A DNA stretch of 64,000 nucleotides from Spartobacteria bacterium (GTDB lineage: Bacteria > Verrucomicrobiota > Verrucomicrobiia > Chthoniobacterales > UBA10450), in the NCBI GenBank assembly GCA_003167555.1, contig PMSN01000003.1, forward strand, positions 265,046-329,045. The letters run 5' to 3'. A model generated the notes under the pieces. That model did no database searches. It was given only the letters and a program-made list of their open reading frames with translations, and was not told the DNA's origin. Each line of letters starts with the position of its first letter. Within the stretch, counting starts at the first letter, position 1. The translations under genes and the position numbers were made by a program. Below are positions 36,060 through 44,109 of this stretch, one piece after another.

Positions 36060-37184
36060 CTAGTTCCGGACAAGCCGCAGACCGGCGACCTGCTGATTCA
36101 ACCCACATACCGAGATAACGGCGCGCCGAAGTTGTTCCCGGCCCGTTGGCCTCGCCGGGGGCGGCAGTCCGTTTGTCATTGGGAGAAGCGGGACTGGAGG
36201 AACGACTTGAGTGCGGAGCGACTGCACGCCGCAGATGGTTTGCCACAGACTGCTGGCGCCTACGCTTTCGCCCAGAGACCCCTTCATCGCATAGACCTTC
36301 GCGTTTGGGCAATGTCGCAGCAGTGCGGTGCGTTCTGCCTCATCAACGAACGTTCCATTCGCGCTGGCAACGACCAGATCCGTCTCGCCGCCAAGCTCGG
36401 AGAAAACTTTCTCGACCGCCGCCCCAGCCTCGCGCTGCTTTCCGAAATTTGTCCCGCCGGCGATTTTCTCGATCTCAACGAGACCATCGCGGCCCAGCAA
36501 AACGGCGCCGGCGCCTTCGCTGAGGATCATTCCTCTTGGCGGCCGCTGGAATGGTTCGATCGGCGGCTCGGACCGCAAGAGACGCCACCGCCGGTAAGCA
36601 TCGCAGAGGAGCCAATCGGCTTCTTCCGCGCCCACCACCAGACAGTGATCGAGCGTTTCGCTCAGCATCAGGTCCTCCGCCATCTTCAGCGCCAGGATCC
36701 CGACAGCCCCATCGCCGACCAACGTGTAGCTCGCGCCGTTTATCCCAAGAATCGCGGCCAAGTGGCTGGCGGGAGCGTTGAAAACGGTTTCGGGAAAAAG
36801 CAGCGGACTCGCGGCCTTGGCGCCGGACTCAACGATCTCGTGATAAAACTTCTTTGTATAAGCGACGCCGCCGTTGGAGACCGCGAAGATCAACGCGGTG
36901 CGCGCCGCCGTTTCCGCATCCAGTTTCAACTTCGCGTCTTCGAGAGCAGCCACGCCGGCGACAACCGCGAAACGCGAGATCGCGCTCGATCGTCGAAGCC
37001 GGGGATGCGCCGGCGCCTGCGCGGTCGCTTCCGCCGGGACCCGAAAGACAGAATGCGTGCGACCAAGCGGGCTCGAAAGGCCTTCTGCCTTGGCCATCTC
37101 GCCATTCAGTAAACGGCCCCAGACGTGGTCCAGGCCGCTTCCGAGCGGCGTCACCCAACCCATGCCCGCGACGCGCAGGCTCAT
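36060..37184 (-). CDS. Ketosynthase-like protein without catalytic residues (KS-beta / chain-length-factor-like)
   Basis: A 374-residue thiolase-fold protein clearly related to FabF (WVTPLGSG at the start, NAPASHLAAILGINGASYTLVGDGAVG, ILSEGAGAVLL, KGSLGESVGA). All three catalytic positions are changed: the Cys of TACASG is Gly159 in VGDGAVG, the His of HGT is Asn276 in SANGT, and the His of GHSLG is Glu306 in GESVG. This is the pattern of a KS-beta or chain-length-factor subunit, although textbook CLFs carry Gln at the Cys position. Its ATG overlaps the stop of the active KS gene by 4 bases, so equal translation as a heterodimer partner is likely. Confidence 0.82.
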   Translation of the reverse strand: MSLRVAGMGWVTPLGSGLDHVWGRLLNGEMAKAEGLSSPLGRTHSVFRVPAEATAQAPAHPRLRRSSAISRFAVVAGVAALEDAKLKLDAETAARTALIFAVSNGGVAYTKKFYHEIVESGAKAASPLLFPETVFNAPASHLAAILGINGASYTLVGDGAVGILALKMAEDLMLSETLDHCLVVGAEEADWLLCDAYRRWRLLRSEPPIEPFQRPPRGMILSEGAGAVLLGRDGLVEIEKIAGGTNFGKQREAGAAVEKVFSELGGETDLVVASANGTFVDEAERTALLRHCPNAKVYAMKGSLGESVGASSLWQTICGVQSLRTQVVPPVPLLPMTNGLPPPARPTGREQLRRAVISVCGLNQQVAGLRLVRN

Positions 37185-38416
37185 GCTTCGTTCGCCCGAA
37201 TAATCACGGAGGCATTGGTGCCGCCGAAGCCGAAGGAGTTCGACAAAACGGTGCGAAGTTTTCCGGTGCGAGAGTTGTTCGCGACAATGTTCAAGTCGAG
37301 TCCCTCGTCGCCGCGGCGGAAGTTAATATTCGGCGGCAGCACCTGATGCTGAAGCGCGAGCAGGCTGATGACCGCCTCAATCGCGCCGGCCGCGCCTAAC
37401 GAATGGCCCATCATTCCTTTGGTCGAGCTGACCGGCACGCCATCGAACATCTCGGCGATGGCTTTGCCTTCCGCGGCGTCGTTGAACGGCGTAGCCGTGC
37501 CGTGGGCGTTAATGTAATCGATCTCGCCCGGCTTGATCCGCGCGCTCTGCAGCGCGCCTTCCATCGCCTGGCGCGGGCCGCTCCCGGAAGGATTGGGTTG
37601 GGTGAGATGATGGTTATCGGTCGAAATGCCGTAACCAATTATCTCGGCCAGGATTTTGGCGCCGCGATTCCGCGCGGCGTCGAGGTTCTCCAGGAAAAGA
37701 ACCGCCGCGCCTTCGCCCAGGACCAGGCCCGTGCGATCGCGATCGAACGGTCGGCATCGTTCGGGTGTCGCGGCTTGGAGCGAATCGAACCCGACAAAAA
37801 CCAGTTCCGAGAGTGCGTCATATCCGCCCGTTAAGACGCACTGGTATCGGCCGGACCGCACGCAATCGAACGCATGCCCGATCGCGTTGGTGCCGGAGGC
37901 GCAGGCATTGGCGATGATCTGGCAGGGCGCTGAAATTCCGAACGCTTCCTGCGCGTCCATTACCGGTTTCTGCGGTGTATAATTCGCGATGAGAGAGGCA
38001 GCGCGGCGGGCCGATCGGGGTCCCCCTTTCAGCCCGCGATAATATTCCTCGCCGAAAGTCATGCCGCCGCTGGTCGTTCCTACGACCGTCAGTTCCGGGA
38101 CAAAGCCGGGCGCCTGAGTCAAAGCCTGGCCGAGCGCGAGAATCATCATCCTGGCCACGCGGTGCAGCCGCTCGGGGTGCCGCGCGCGTTCATGGCAATC
38201 AGCCAGCCAGTCGTCCGGCACCTGGCCCGCACTCTTGCACCGGCAATTCTCAATGGGAAAAGTGGTCACGGGCGTGACGCAATCGCGGCCTTCGCGGAGG
38301 GACCTAAGAGTCTCGTCCAATCCGACGCCGAGAGGGCTGACAATGCCGGCTGCGACGACAGCCACCCGCGCTCTGTTCAACTGCGATTTTATCTGGGAAA
38401 ATTCAGGCATTTTCAA
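37181..38416 (-). CDS. Beta-ketoacyl-ACP synthase (FabF-type KS-alpha)
   Basis: Condensing enzyme that extends an acyl chain with a malonyl unit. The 411-residue protein has the full catalytic set: nucleophile Cys172 in IIANACASGTNAIG, His305 in YINAHGTATP, Lys333/His338 in STKGMMGHSLGAAG, and C-terminal SNSFGFGGTNAS. It is paired by an ATGA overlap with a catalytically dead KS-like gene. No acyl carrier protein, ketoreductase, dehydratase or cyclase gene lies in the window, so I do not call it fabF of primary fatty-acid synthesis. A role in a special fatty acid or polyketide is an inference. Confidence 0.9.
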   Translation of the reverse strand: MKMPEFSQIKSQLNRARVAVVAAGIVSPLGVGLDETLRSLREGRDCVTPVTTFPIENCRCKSAGQVPDDWLADCHERARHPERLHRVARMMILALGQALTQAPGFVPELTVVGTTSGGMTFGEEYYRGLKGGPRSARRAASLIANYTPQKPVMDAQEAFGISAPCQIIANACASGTNAIGHAFDCVRSGRYQCVLTGGYDALSELVFVGFDSLQAATPERCRPFDRDRTGLVLGEGAAVLFLENLDAARNRGAKILAEIIGYGISTDNHHLTQPNPSGSGPRQAMEGALQSARIKPGEIDYINAHGTATPFNDAAEGKAIAEMFDGVPVSSTKGMMGHSLGAAGAIEAVISLLALQHQVLPPNINFRRGDEGLDLNIVANNSRTGKLRTVLSNSFGFGGTNASVIIRANEA

Positions 38417-38593
38417 GGTAGGCGCGCGCCCGCGATTCTATTTGCTTTCACTTGCAAAAGCCTCTACTAATCACGCCGAAAAGAAAACGGAAGCTCGGTG
38501 CGTTGGTAGATTGTCAGTTGAGTTTTTCAGTGGCGATTTGAAATCCGATGAGCGGGAACAGTGACCAGGCGGCGTTTTCCACAGTAAACTCAG

Positions 38594-39001
38594 ATGGGAA
38601 CTAAATTATACGTAGGAAATCTTTCCTTCAACACGACCGAAACCGATCTTCAGGATCTTTTCGCTCAGGCGGGACCGGTGCAAGAGGTCACGTTGATGCA
38701 GGACAAGTTCACCGGCAAATCGCGCGGCTTCGCTTTTGTCACGATGACAACGGAAGCGGACGCGCAAAAAGCGATCACGGAATTCAATGGCAAGACGGTG
38801 GAAGGCCGGCCTTTGACCGTGAACGAAGCACGCCCGCGTGAGGCCCGGCCTCCCGGCGGTGGCGGTCGCGGCGGTGGTTATGGCGGCGGCGGTGGCGGCT
38901 ACGGCGGCGGTGGCGGAGGCTACGGCGGCGGTGGTGGTGGTTACGGCGGTGGCGGCAGCGGCGGCGGACGTCGCGATGGCGGCCAACGGCGCGGCCGATA
39001 A
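38594..39001 (+). CDS. Glycine-rich RRM RNA-binding protein
   Basis: A 135-residue protein. Residues 1-80 are one RNA recognition motif: RNP2 KLYVGNLSF near the start and RNP1 KSRGFAFVTM near residue 45. The tail is almost only Gly/Tyr repeats (GGGGYGGGG units) ending in Arg-rich RRDGGQRRGR. Proteins of this shape in cyanobacteria and other bacteria bind RNA, often under cold stress. It stands alone between a 177-base gap and a methyltransferase gene. Confidence 0.92.
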   Translation: MGTKLYVGNLSFNTTETDLQDLFAQAGPVQEVTLMQDKFTGKSRGFAFVTMTTEADAQKAITEFNGKTVEGRPLTVNEARPREARPPGGGGRGGGYGGGGGGYGGGGGGYGGGGGGYGGGGSGGGRRDGGQRRGR

Positions 39002-39132
39002 GCCAGCGCGTTCGCGCGCATTATCGATTTTCCACGTTCGGAGTTCCACCCTCCAGACGCGCCTCCCAGAGCGGGCAACCGCTGCGTCTTTTTCCCGAAG
39101 CGCACCGGCATCTTCATTTGCGAACCTGAGTC

Positions 39133-39822
39133 GTGAGGTTTTCCCACAAAGTCGCGAAGCTCGCGCAGCCCCTGACCTATCGCCGGGCCTGGCGCAGGGC
39201 GCAGCGTGTTATTCATCCCATCCCGCTCGAGCCGCTCTACGCGAAGATCGACCAATTGCGTCTGTCCGAGATCCAGGCCTCACAAGCCACATCGGATGCG
39301 CATTACGCGAAATACGCCGATGTGAAACGATGGTTGCGCCTCAACATCGTGCGGGCGCAGGACCTCAAACTGCACCGCACCCGGCCTCTCTCGTTGCTCG
39401 ATCTCGGCTGTGGCGGCGGTTTCTTTCTTTTCGTTCTCCAGCATCTCGGGCACACCGGTTTGGGTCTGGACATCGACGAGTTCCCGCTCTTCACCGAGTT
39501 ACTCGATCTCTTCCAGGTGGAGCGGCGGATCTGGACGATTCGGCCGAATGAGCCGCTGCCGGATCTCGGCCGAAAGTTTGATTTGATCACTGCTTTCTCG
39601 ATCGATTTCAACCGCGAGAGCAAACGCGATTGGTGGTGGGGTCCGCCCGAGTGGGCTTTTTTCCTCGATGATATGCGCCGCCATCTCAATCCCGGCGGCC
39701 GAATTTTCCTCGGTTTAAATCCCGGAAAGAACAAGGAATATTACAGCCCGGAGCTGCACGAATTCTTCCTCAATCGCGGCGCGACGATCGAAAGGGAGAA
39801 CGTCCTGTTCACTTTCGATTGA
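39133..39822 (+). CDS. Class I SAM-dependent methyltransferase
   Basis: A 229-residue protein starting at GTG 39133. Motif I is LSLLDLGCGGGFFLFVLQHLG (SAM-binding), followed by GLGLDIDEFP and the acidic FDLITAFSIDFN region, then a WGPPEWAFFLDDMRRHLNPGGRIFLGLNPG block typical of the Methyltransf_11/23 group. The N-terminal ~70 residues are basic and amphipathic and may bind the substrate. The substrate is unknown; it has no operon partner. Confidence 0.8.
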   Translation: MRFSHKVAKLAQPLTYRRAWRRAQRVIHPIPLEPLYAKIDQLRLSEIQASQATSDAHYAKYADVKRWLRLNIVRAQDLKLHRTRPLSLLDLGCGGGFFLFVLQHLGHTGLGLDIDEFPLFTELLDLFQVERRIWTIRPNEPLPDLGRKFDLITAFSIDFNRESKRDWWWGPPEWAFFLDDMRRHLNPGGRIFLGLNPGKNKEYYSPELHEFFLNRGATIERENVLFTFD

Positions 39823-39947
39823 TCGTGCTCGATCCGGCGTCCCAATATAAAATCATCCTTGGCCACGGCTGAAGAACCGACGCCATCCGAAGTACGTGGT
39901 GAAGAGAAGCGAATAAAATTTTAACGCCCTGAAGGAGCGAACTCGTT

Positions 39948-40430
39948 ATGCCTGAAGAAAATCAATCATCTACTGACACACCCGATTCATCGTCTGAAAA
40001 CATCCAGATCCCGCCCATCTCAAAACAAACCGCGGGAATGGCCGCTGGAGCTGTTCTTGGCAGCGTCGCCGGGCCTGTGGGGGCGGTCGTAGGCGGCGCA
40101 ATCGGAGCGCTCGCAGGACGAGCGGCTTCAAAACCCTCGGTTGCGCCCAAGGTCAAGAAGGCGGTCAAGAAAGTCGCAGCCAAAGCTTCCCCAAAGCGTA
40201 AGAAGCCAAGCGGCGGCGCCAAGCGCGCGACGACGAAGAAGGGCGGCAAGAGTTCGAAAGCGAGTGCATCCCGCGGTTCCGCGAAAGGCAAGTCAGCGAA
40301 GCGTGGAAAATCGAAAGCCGGCGCCTCACGTGGCGCCAAGTCAAAGGCAAAAAGCAGGACGAAATCCGCGAAAAAGCCGGCGAAGAAAACTGCCCGCGCC
40401 CGCAAGAGCGGCGGCAAGAAAAAACGCTGA
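39948..40430 (+). CDS. Glycine-zipper protein with histone H1-like Lys/Ala-rich tail
   Basis: A 160-residue protein with an AAGGAG Shine-Dalgarno 11 bases before ATG. It starts with ~25 polar acidic residues, then a glycine-zipper segment (about residues 29-60: GMAAGAVLGSVAGPVGAVVGG). The remaining ~100 residues are almost only Lys, Ala, Ser, Arg and Gly (KKAVKKVAAKA, KPAKKTARARKSGGKKKR), like the C-terminal tail of histone H1 or bacterial H1-like proteins. The tail should bind nucleic acid or another polyanion; the zipper may insert in membranes or self-assemble. The combination is unusual. Confidence 0.75.
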   Translation: MPEENQSSTDTPDSSSENIQIPPISKQTAGMAAGAVLGSVAGPVGAVVGGAIGALAGRAASKPSVAPKVKKAVKKVAAKASPKRKKPSGGAKRATTKKGGKSSKASASRGSAKGKSAKRGKSKAGASRGAKSKAKSRTKSAKKPAKKTARARKSGGKKKR

Positions 40431-40436
40431 GTAAAA

Positions 40437-40519
40437 TGGGCAGGGTTGGATTCGAACCAACGAAGGCGTAAGCCAGCGGATTTACAGTCCGCCCCGTTTG
40501 GCCACTTCGGTACCTACCC
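40437..40519 (-). tRNA. tRNA-Tyr (anticodon GTA)
   Basis: 83 bases. Acceptor arm GGGTAGG / CCTGCCC (one G-T pair) with discriminator A. The anticodon loop CTGTAAA gives GTA. The long class II variable arm (CTGGCTTACGCCTTC) is typical of bacterial tRNA-Tyr, and the T arm is GTTGG-TTCGAAT-CCAAC. The CCA end is not encoded. Confidence 0.95.
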
Positions 40520-40607
40520 GCCAGCCGTTTTAGGCGAGCGTTGATATAGGCTCGGGTGCCTCGCGTCGCAAGTCTTTTGCCCCGGTGTCGTCTGCGAGAC
40601 GGCTCGA

Positions 40608-41801
40608 CTATTTCTTTGCGAAAAATTCCGCGATGGCTTCGGCAACGTAACGCTGCGCATCGCGCGTCAATTCGGGATAGATCGGCAAGGCCAAAGTCTC
40701 GCGCGCGGCGCGTTCGGTTTCCGGAAAATCTCCGGCGCGATGTCCCAGATACGCAAAACACTTTTGCTCGTGCAGCCCGAGCGGATAATAAATCGCCGTC
40801 CCGATTTCCTTTTGGGTCAGATGTTCGCGGAGCGCATCCCGCTGCGACGTGCGAATGACGTATTGATGATAGATATGATGGTTTGTCAGGCCGCGGCCGC
40901 GATATGGCTCCGCCGGAAGAGCAATCTGAGTCGTTAGGCCAAGGCGCCTGAATTCCTCGCGATAGAAATCCGCGACGGCTCGCCGCGCGGCGGACCAGCC
41001 ATCAAGAAAGGGCAGCTTCACCGCGAGGATCGCAGCCTGGATTTCGTCCAGCCGGAAGTTGCCGCCGATGAAGTGATGAAAATAACGCGGCTCCATTCCA
41101 TGCTGCCGGCAAGCGCGGATGCGCTCCGCCAGCGCGTCGTCGCGGCAGATCACCATTCCGGCATCGCCCGCGGCGCCGAGATTTTTCGAAGGATAGAAGC
41201 TGAAACAACCCACCTCACCCATGGCGCCGGCTTTCGCTGACCCTCCGCCGAACGAATATTCAGCTCCGATCGCCTGGGCGGCGTCCTCGATCACGTCCAC
41301 TTGAAAGTGCTCGGAGATGCGATGGATCGCGTCCATGTCGCAGCACAGACCGTAAAGATGCACCGGAACGATGGCGCGCACATTTCTGCCCTGCGCGTCA
41401 CGCAGCTGGCTGTCGTCTCCGCGCCGGCACGATTCGCTCAGGTATTTCTCCAGGGCCGGCGCGGAAATATTGTAAGTCTCCGGCTCGATATCGATGAAGA
41501 CCGGCGTCGCGCCGACGCGCGCGACACAGGCTCCCGTGGCAAAAAATGAGTACGCGCTCGTAATGACCGCGTCTCCGGGCCCGATCCCGAGCGCCATTAA
41601 CACCGCCAGCAGCGCATCGGTCCCGGAAGAAACGCCGATGGCATTCGGCGTGGAGCAATAGCGGCAGATCGCCTCCTCAAACGCCGCCACTTTCGGGCCG
41701 AGGATGAAGTTTTGACTAGCGAGGACTTCGTCCATCTCCGCGCGGATCGGCCCAGCGAGAGCGCGATATTGTTCGCTGAGGTCGAGCAACGGCACGCGCA
41801 T
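40608..41801 (-). CDS. DegT/DnrJ/EryC1/StrS-family PLP aminotransferase
   Basis: A 397-residue sugar-nucleotide aminotransferase-like protein that would transaminate a keto-sugar nucleotide for surface glycans. It begins VPLLDLSEQYRALAGPIRAEMDEVLAS, has the cofactor motif VIEDAAQAIGA and the Schiff-base Lys206 in FSFYPSKNLGAAGDAG, and later GGNFRLDEIQAAIL and LTNHHIYHQYVIR. The first ~30 residues match WecE/ArnB-like relatives. No other sugar-nucleotide genes are adjacent. One TCGTTAGGC motif lies inside. Confidence 0.92.
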   Translation of the reverse strand: MRVPLLDLSEQYRALAGPIRAEMDEVLASQNFILGPKVAAFEEAICRYCSTPNAIGVSSGTDALLAVLMALGIGPGDAVITSAYSFFATGACVARVGATPVFIDIEPETYNISAPALEKYLSESCRRGDDSQLRDAQGRNVRAIVPVHLYGLCCDMDAIHRISEHFQVDVIEDAAQAIGAEYSFGGGSAKAGAMGEVGCFSFYPSKNLGAAGDAGMVICRDDALAERIRACRQHGMEPRYFHHFIGGNFRLDEIQAAILAVKLPFLDGWSAARRAVADFYREEFRRLGLTTQIALPAEPYRGRGLTNHHIYHQYVIRTSQRDALREHLTQKEIGTAIYYPLGLHEQKCFAYLGHRAGDFPETERAARETLALPIYPELTRDAQRYVAEAIAEFFAKK

Positions 41802-41901
41802 GGCTGGGAAACGATGGCAGCTTCGTCCCGGCGTTCAATGCGAACTTTGGCCTGCTCTCGGCCTCGTTGACCTCGGCAGCCGAGTAAGTTACCATCAACA
41901 A

Positions 41902-42078
41902 ATGGCCGTCATTCGTGGGCTTTTTTGGTTCATCCTGTTCTTGTTTTTCACATTCTGCTTCGTCGTGCTTTTCGAGTACGGCACGCACGATTTCACGGGC
42001 GGATTCCAGAAGGAGTTTGAGCGCGTGACAACGTTTGCCAAGGAAGTCGCCAAGCCCTCGCCCAAACCGAAAAAGTAG
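41902..42078 (+). CDS. Single-span small membrane protein, unknown
   Basis: A 58-residue protein with one hydrophobic helix (GLFWFILFLFFTFCFVVLFEYG) and a charged C-terminal half ending AKPSPKPKK. I start it at ATG 41902 (MAVIRG); longer frames add residues that overlap the divergent DegT promoter region. It ends just before a long inverted repeat. Its small size fits many unannotated membrane peptides; no family recognised. Confidence 0.6.
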   Translation: MAVIRGLFWFILFLFFTFCFVVLFEYGTHDFTGGFQKEFERVTTFAKEVAKPSPKPKK

Positions 42079-42093
42079 CGGCAACGAGGCGCT

Positions 42094-42194
42094 GTCATCC
42101 CGAGCGCAGCGAAGCGAAGTCGAGGGACCCCGTTACACGTCGAGCGATTTTCTTCGGGGTCCCTCGACTTCGCTTTCGCTTCGCTCGGGATGAC
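42094..42194. repeat. Long imperfect inverted repeat between convergent genes
   Basis: The left arm (42094-42131) begins GTCATCCCGAGCG and ends CGAGGGACCCC. The right arm (42156-42194) begins GGGGTCCCTCGACTTCGCT and ends CGCTCGGGATGAC. The ~38-base arms are almost fully complementary with a 24-base loop. It lies between the convergent small membrane gene and mqnD and may act as a two-way terminator or a REP/MITE-type dispersed repeat. Confidence 0.85.
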
Positions 42195-42202
42195 CGGCAG
42201 CT

Positions 42203-43075
42203 CTATTCCACAAACTCGATCGCCGGCTGCCTGTCGATGTAGCCGCGCTGATGGGCGGTCTGGAGAAATTCGCGGACGGCTCTGCGTCCCATCTCGCCGT
42301 AGTCGCGCGTGTAATCGTTCACGTACATTCCGATAAACTTGCCGGCCAGGCTCGCATCCATGTCGCGCGCATACGGCAGGGAATGCCTCACCGCTTCGTC
42401 GCGATGCGTGAGGCCGTAGTCGATGCTCTCCCGCATGATCTCAAGGAGGTCGTGCTGCGTCGCGGGGGCAATGTCTTTGCGCAAAACATTTCCGCCCAGC
42501 GGCAAGGGCAGACTCGTCTCGCGTTTCCACCATTCACCCAGGTCGATGATTTTCGAAAATCCCGAGCGTTCGTAGGTGAGCTGGCCCTCGTGAATAATCA
42601 GCCCGGCCGCCGCTCGACCGCTTTTCACCGTTTCGAAAATCTGATCGAAAGGCACGACAATGTGATCGATTTCGCCCAAGTAAAGTCGCAACGCGAGATA
42701 GGCGCTCGTCATTCGGCCGGGGATCGCGATCGTCCGCTGGCCAAGCCACGCGCGGATTTCCCCGTCGGCTGCGTCCGCCGCAAGACCGTCCGTGTTCGTC
42801 GCCACCACCATGGGGCCGTAGCCGTCCCCCATACTCGCGCCGCAGGGCAGGAGCGCATACCGATCGCTCACATAGGCGAAGGCGTGGATTGAGATCGCCG
42901 AGATGTGCAGCTCGCCGCGGAGCGCGCGCTCGTTCAATGTTTGGATGTCCTCGAGCCGATGCTCGAAACGATAACCGCGCAGATCAATTTTGTTTTCCGC
43001 CATTGCGTAAAACATGAACGCGTCGTCCGGATCGGGAGAATGTCCCAGCGTGAAAACGTTCGATTCGGACGGCAT
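42203..43075 (-). CDS. mqnD: 1,4-dihydroxy-6-naphthoate synthase
   Basis: Futalosine-pathway enzyme of menaquinone synthesis that releases 1,4-dihydroxy-6-naphthoate from cyclic dehypoxanthine futalosine. The 290-residue protein has the family N-terminus FTLGHSPDPDDAFMFYAM, the substrate-site segment SAISIHAFAYVSDRYALLPCGASMGDGYGPMVV, and IHEGQLTYE and LPLGGN further on. It has a periplasmic-binding-protein-like fold without a signal peptide. No other mqn gene is in the window. The presence of this pathway fits Verrucomicrobia. Confidence 0.93.
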   Translation of the reverse strand: MPSESNVFTLGHSPDPDDAFMFYAMAENKIDLRGYRFEHRLEDIQTLNERALRGELHISAISIHAFAYVSDRYALLPCGASMGDGYGPMVVATNTDGLAADAADGEIRAWLGQRTIAIPGRMTSAYLALRLYLGEIDHIVVPFDQIFETVKSGRAAAGLIIHEGQLTYERSGFSKIIDLGEWWKRETSLPLPLGGNVLRKDIAPATQHDLLEIMRESIDYGLTHRDEAVRHSLPYARDMDASLAGKFIGMYVNDYTRDYGEMGRRAVREFLQTAHQRGYIDRQPAIEFVE

Positions 43076-43111
43076 GGCCGCACGCTAGATGCGCTGACGT
43101 GGATTGGCAAA

Positions 43112-43182
43112 AATGGTAGGTCGAGCCGATGCCGCGATCACGCGAGAAACGGTCCGGCTCGACGGAGTCTCGCCCTACCATT
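43112..43182. repeat. Inverted repeat with one shortened arm
   Basis: Left arm AATGGTAGG-TCGAGCCG (43112-43128). The right arm on the other strand reads AATGGTAGG-GCGAGACTCCG-TCGAGCCG (43155-43182). The arms are perfectly complementary except for 11 bases missing from the left arm. It sits between the mqnD and parB starts and looks like a decayed member of a dispersed repeat family. Confidence 0.78.
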
Positions 43183-43229
43183 CTGTTGCTGTTTGCGTGA
43201 TGACTCGCGTTCCGATAACCTCCACTGGC

Positions 43230-44108
43230 ATGGCGAAATCAGCTCTCGGCAAAGGTCTCAGCGCGCTGATCAGCCCACGGCCGCCGGCCATCCGTCTCGA
43301 AGCGGAGCTGGGCGAGAAAATTCAGCGGGTCCATCTCGCCAGCATCGTGCCGAGCCCGCTGCAGCCCCGGAAAGATTTTGCGCGTGATGTTTTGGAGGAG
43401 CTTGTCCAATCGATTCGCCAGCACGGAATCATCCAGCCACTCGTCGTGCGCGACGTTGGTGGCCGGCACGAATTAATCGCGGGCGAGCGCCGCTGGCGCG
43501 CGGCGCAGGAAGCGGGTCTGACCGAAGTGCCCGTCATCACGCGCGTCGCGACCGATCTCGAAGTGCTCGAACTTTCGTTGATCGAGAATTTGCAGCGCGC
43601 GGACCTGAATCCGATCGAGGAAGCGCAGGCCTACGCGCGGCTCGCGGGGGAATTCGGAATGCGTCAGGAAGACATCGCGCAAAAGGTTGGCCGCAGCCGG
43701 GCGGCGGTCGCGAATTCCATTCGCTTGCTCGATCTGCATGAGCAAGTGCAGGCATGGTTGACGCAAAGTCTGCTCTCCGTCGGACACGCGAAAGTTCTTC
43801 TCGGTTTAAAAGCCCCCGAGGAACAATTGTTGGTGGCGGAGACAATCTTGCGCCGGAGCGCGACCGTCCGCGCCACCGAGCGGCTTGTCGCGCGCCAGCT
43901 CGGCACGACGCGGCCGCGGCACCGACGGCAGACGGCGGCGACCTCCGCCCTGATCGGCGATCTCCAGGCTCGCTTGCAGGAACATCTCGGCACCCGAGTC
44001 GTCCTGCACCACGGTGACAAACATGGGCGCATTGAGATCGAATATTACGGCAACGACGATCTCCAGCGCGTGCTCGCCGCGCTCGGATTGCCCGCGAGCG
44101 AAACCTAG
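43230..44108 (+). CDS. parB: Chromosome-partitioning protein ParB
   Basis: CTP-dependent DNA clamp that loads at parS and guides origin segregation. The start is ATG 43230 (MAKSALGKGLSALI, the family N-terminus); the longer frame from 43104 reads through the inverted repeat. The ParB/Srx domain has VPSPLQPRKDF and the CTP-binding box LIAGERRWRAAQEAG (85-90). The helix-turn-helix is EDIAQKVGRSRAAVANSIRLLDL. The C-terminal dimer domain follows (GRIEIEYYGNDDLQRVLAAL). No parA precedes it; the upstream gene is divergent mqnD. It is 1 base from the next gene. Confidence 0.95.
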   Translation: MAKSALGKGLSALISPRPPAIRLEAELGEKIQRVHLASIVPSPLQPRKDFARDVLEELVQSIRQHGIIQPLVVRDVGGRHELIAGERRWRAAQEAGLTEVPVITRVATDLEVLELSLIENLQRADLNPIEEAQAYARLAGEFGMRQEDIAQKVGRSRAAVANSIRLLDLHEQVQAWLTQSLLSVGHAKVLLGLKAPEEQLLVAETILRRSATVRATERLVARQLGTTRPRHRRQTAATSALIGDLQARLQEHLGTRVVLHHGDKHGRIEIEYYGNDDLQRVLAALGLPASET

Positions 44109-44109
44109 C

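Noticed and set aside
38840-39000. Short tandem GGCGGCGG-type repeats that look like a repeat array
   Set aside because: They encode the Gly/Tyr tail of the RRM protein; not CRISPR, no spacers.
43076-43229. parS site near parB
   Set aside because: No TGTTTCACGTGAAACA-like palindrome found here or elsewhere in the window by eye; the palindrome present is the dispersed repeat.
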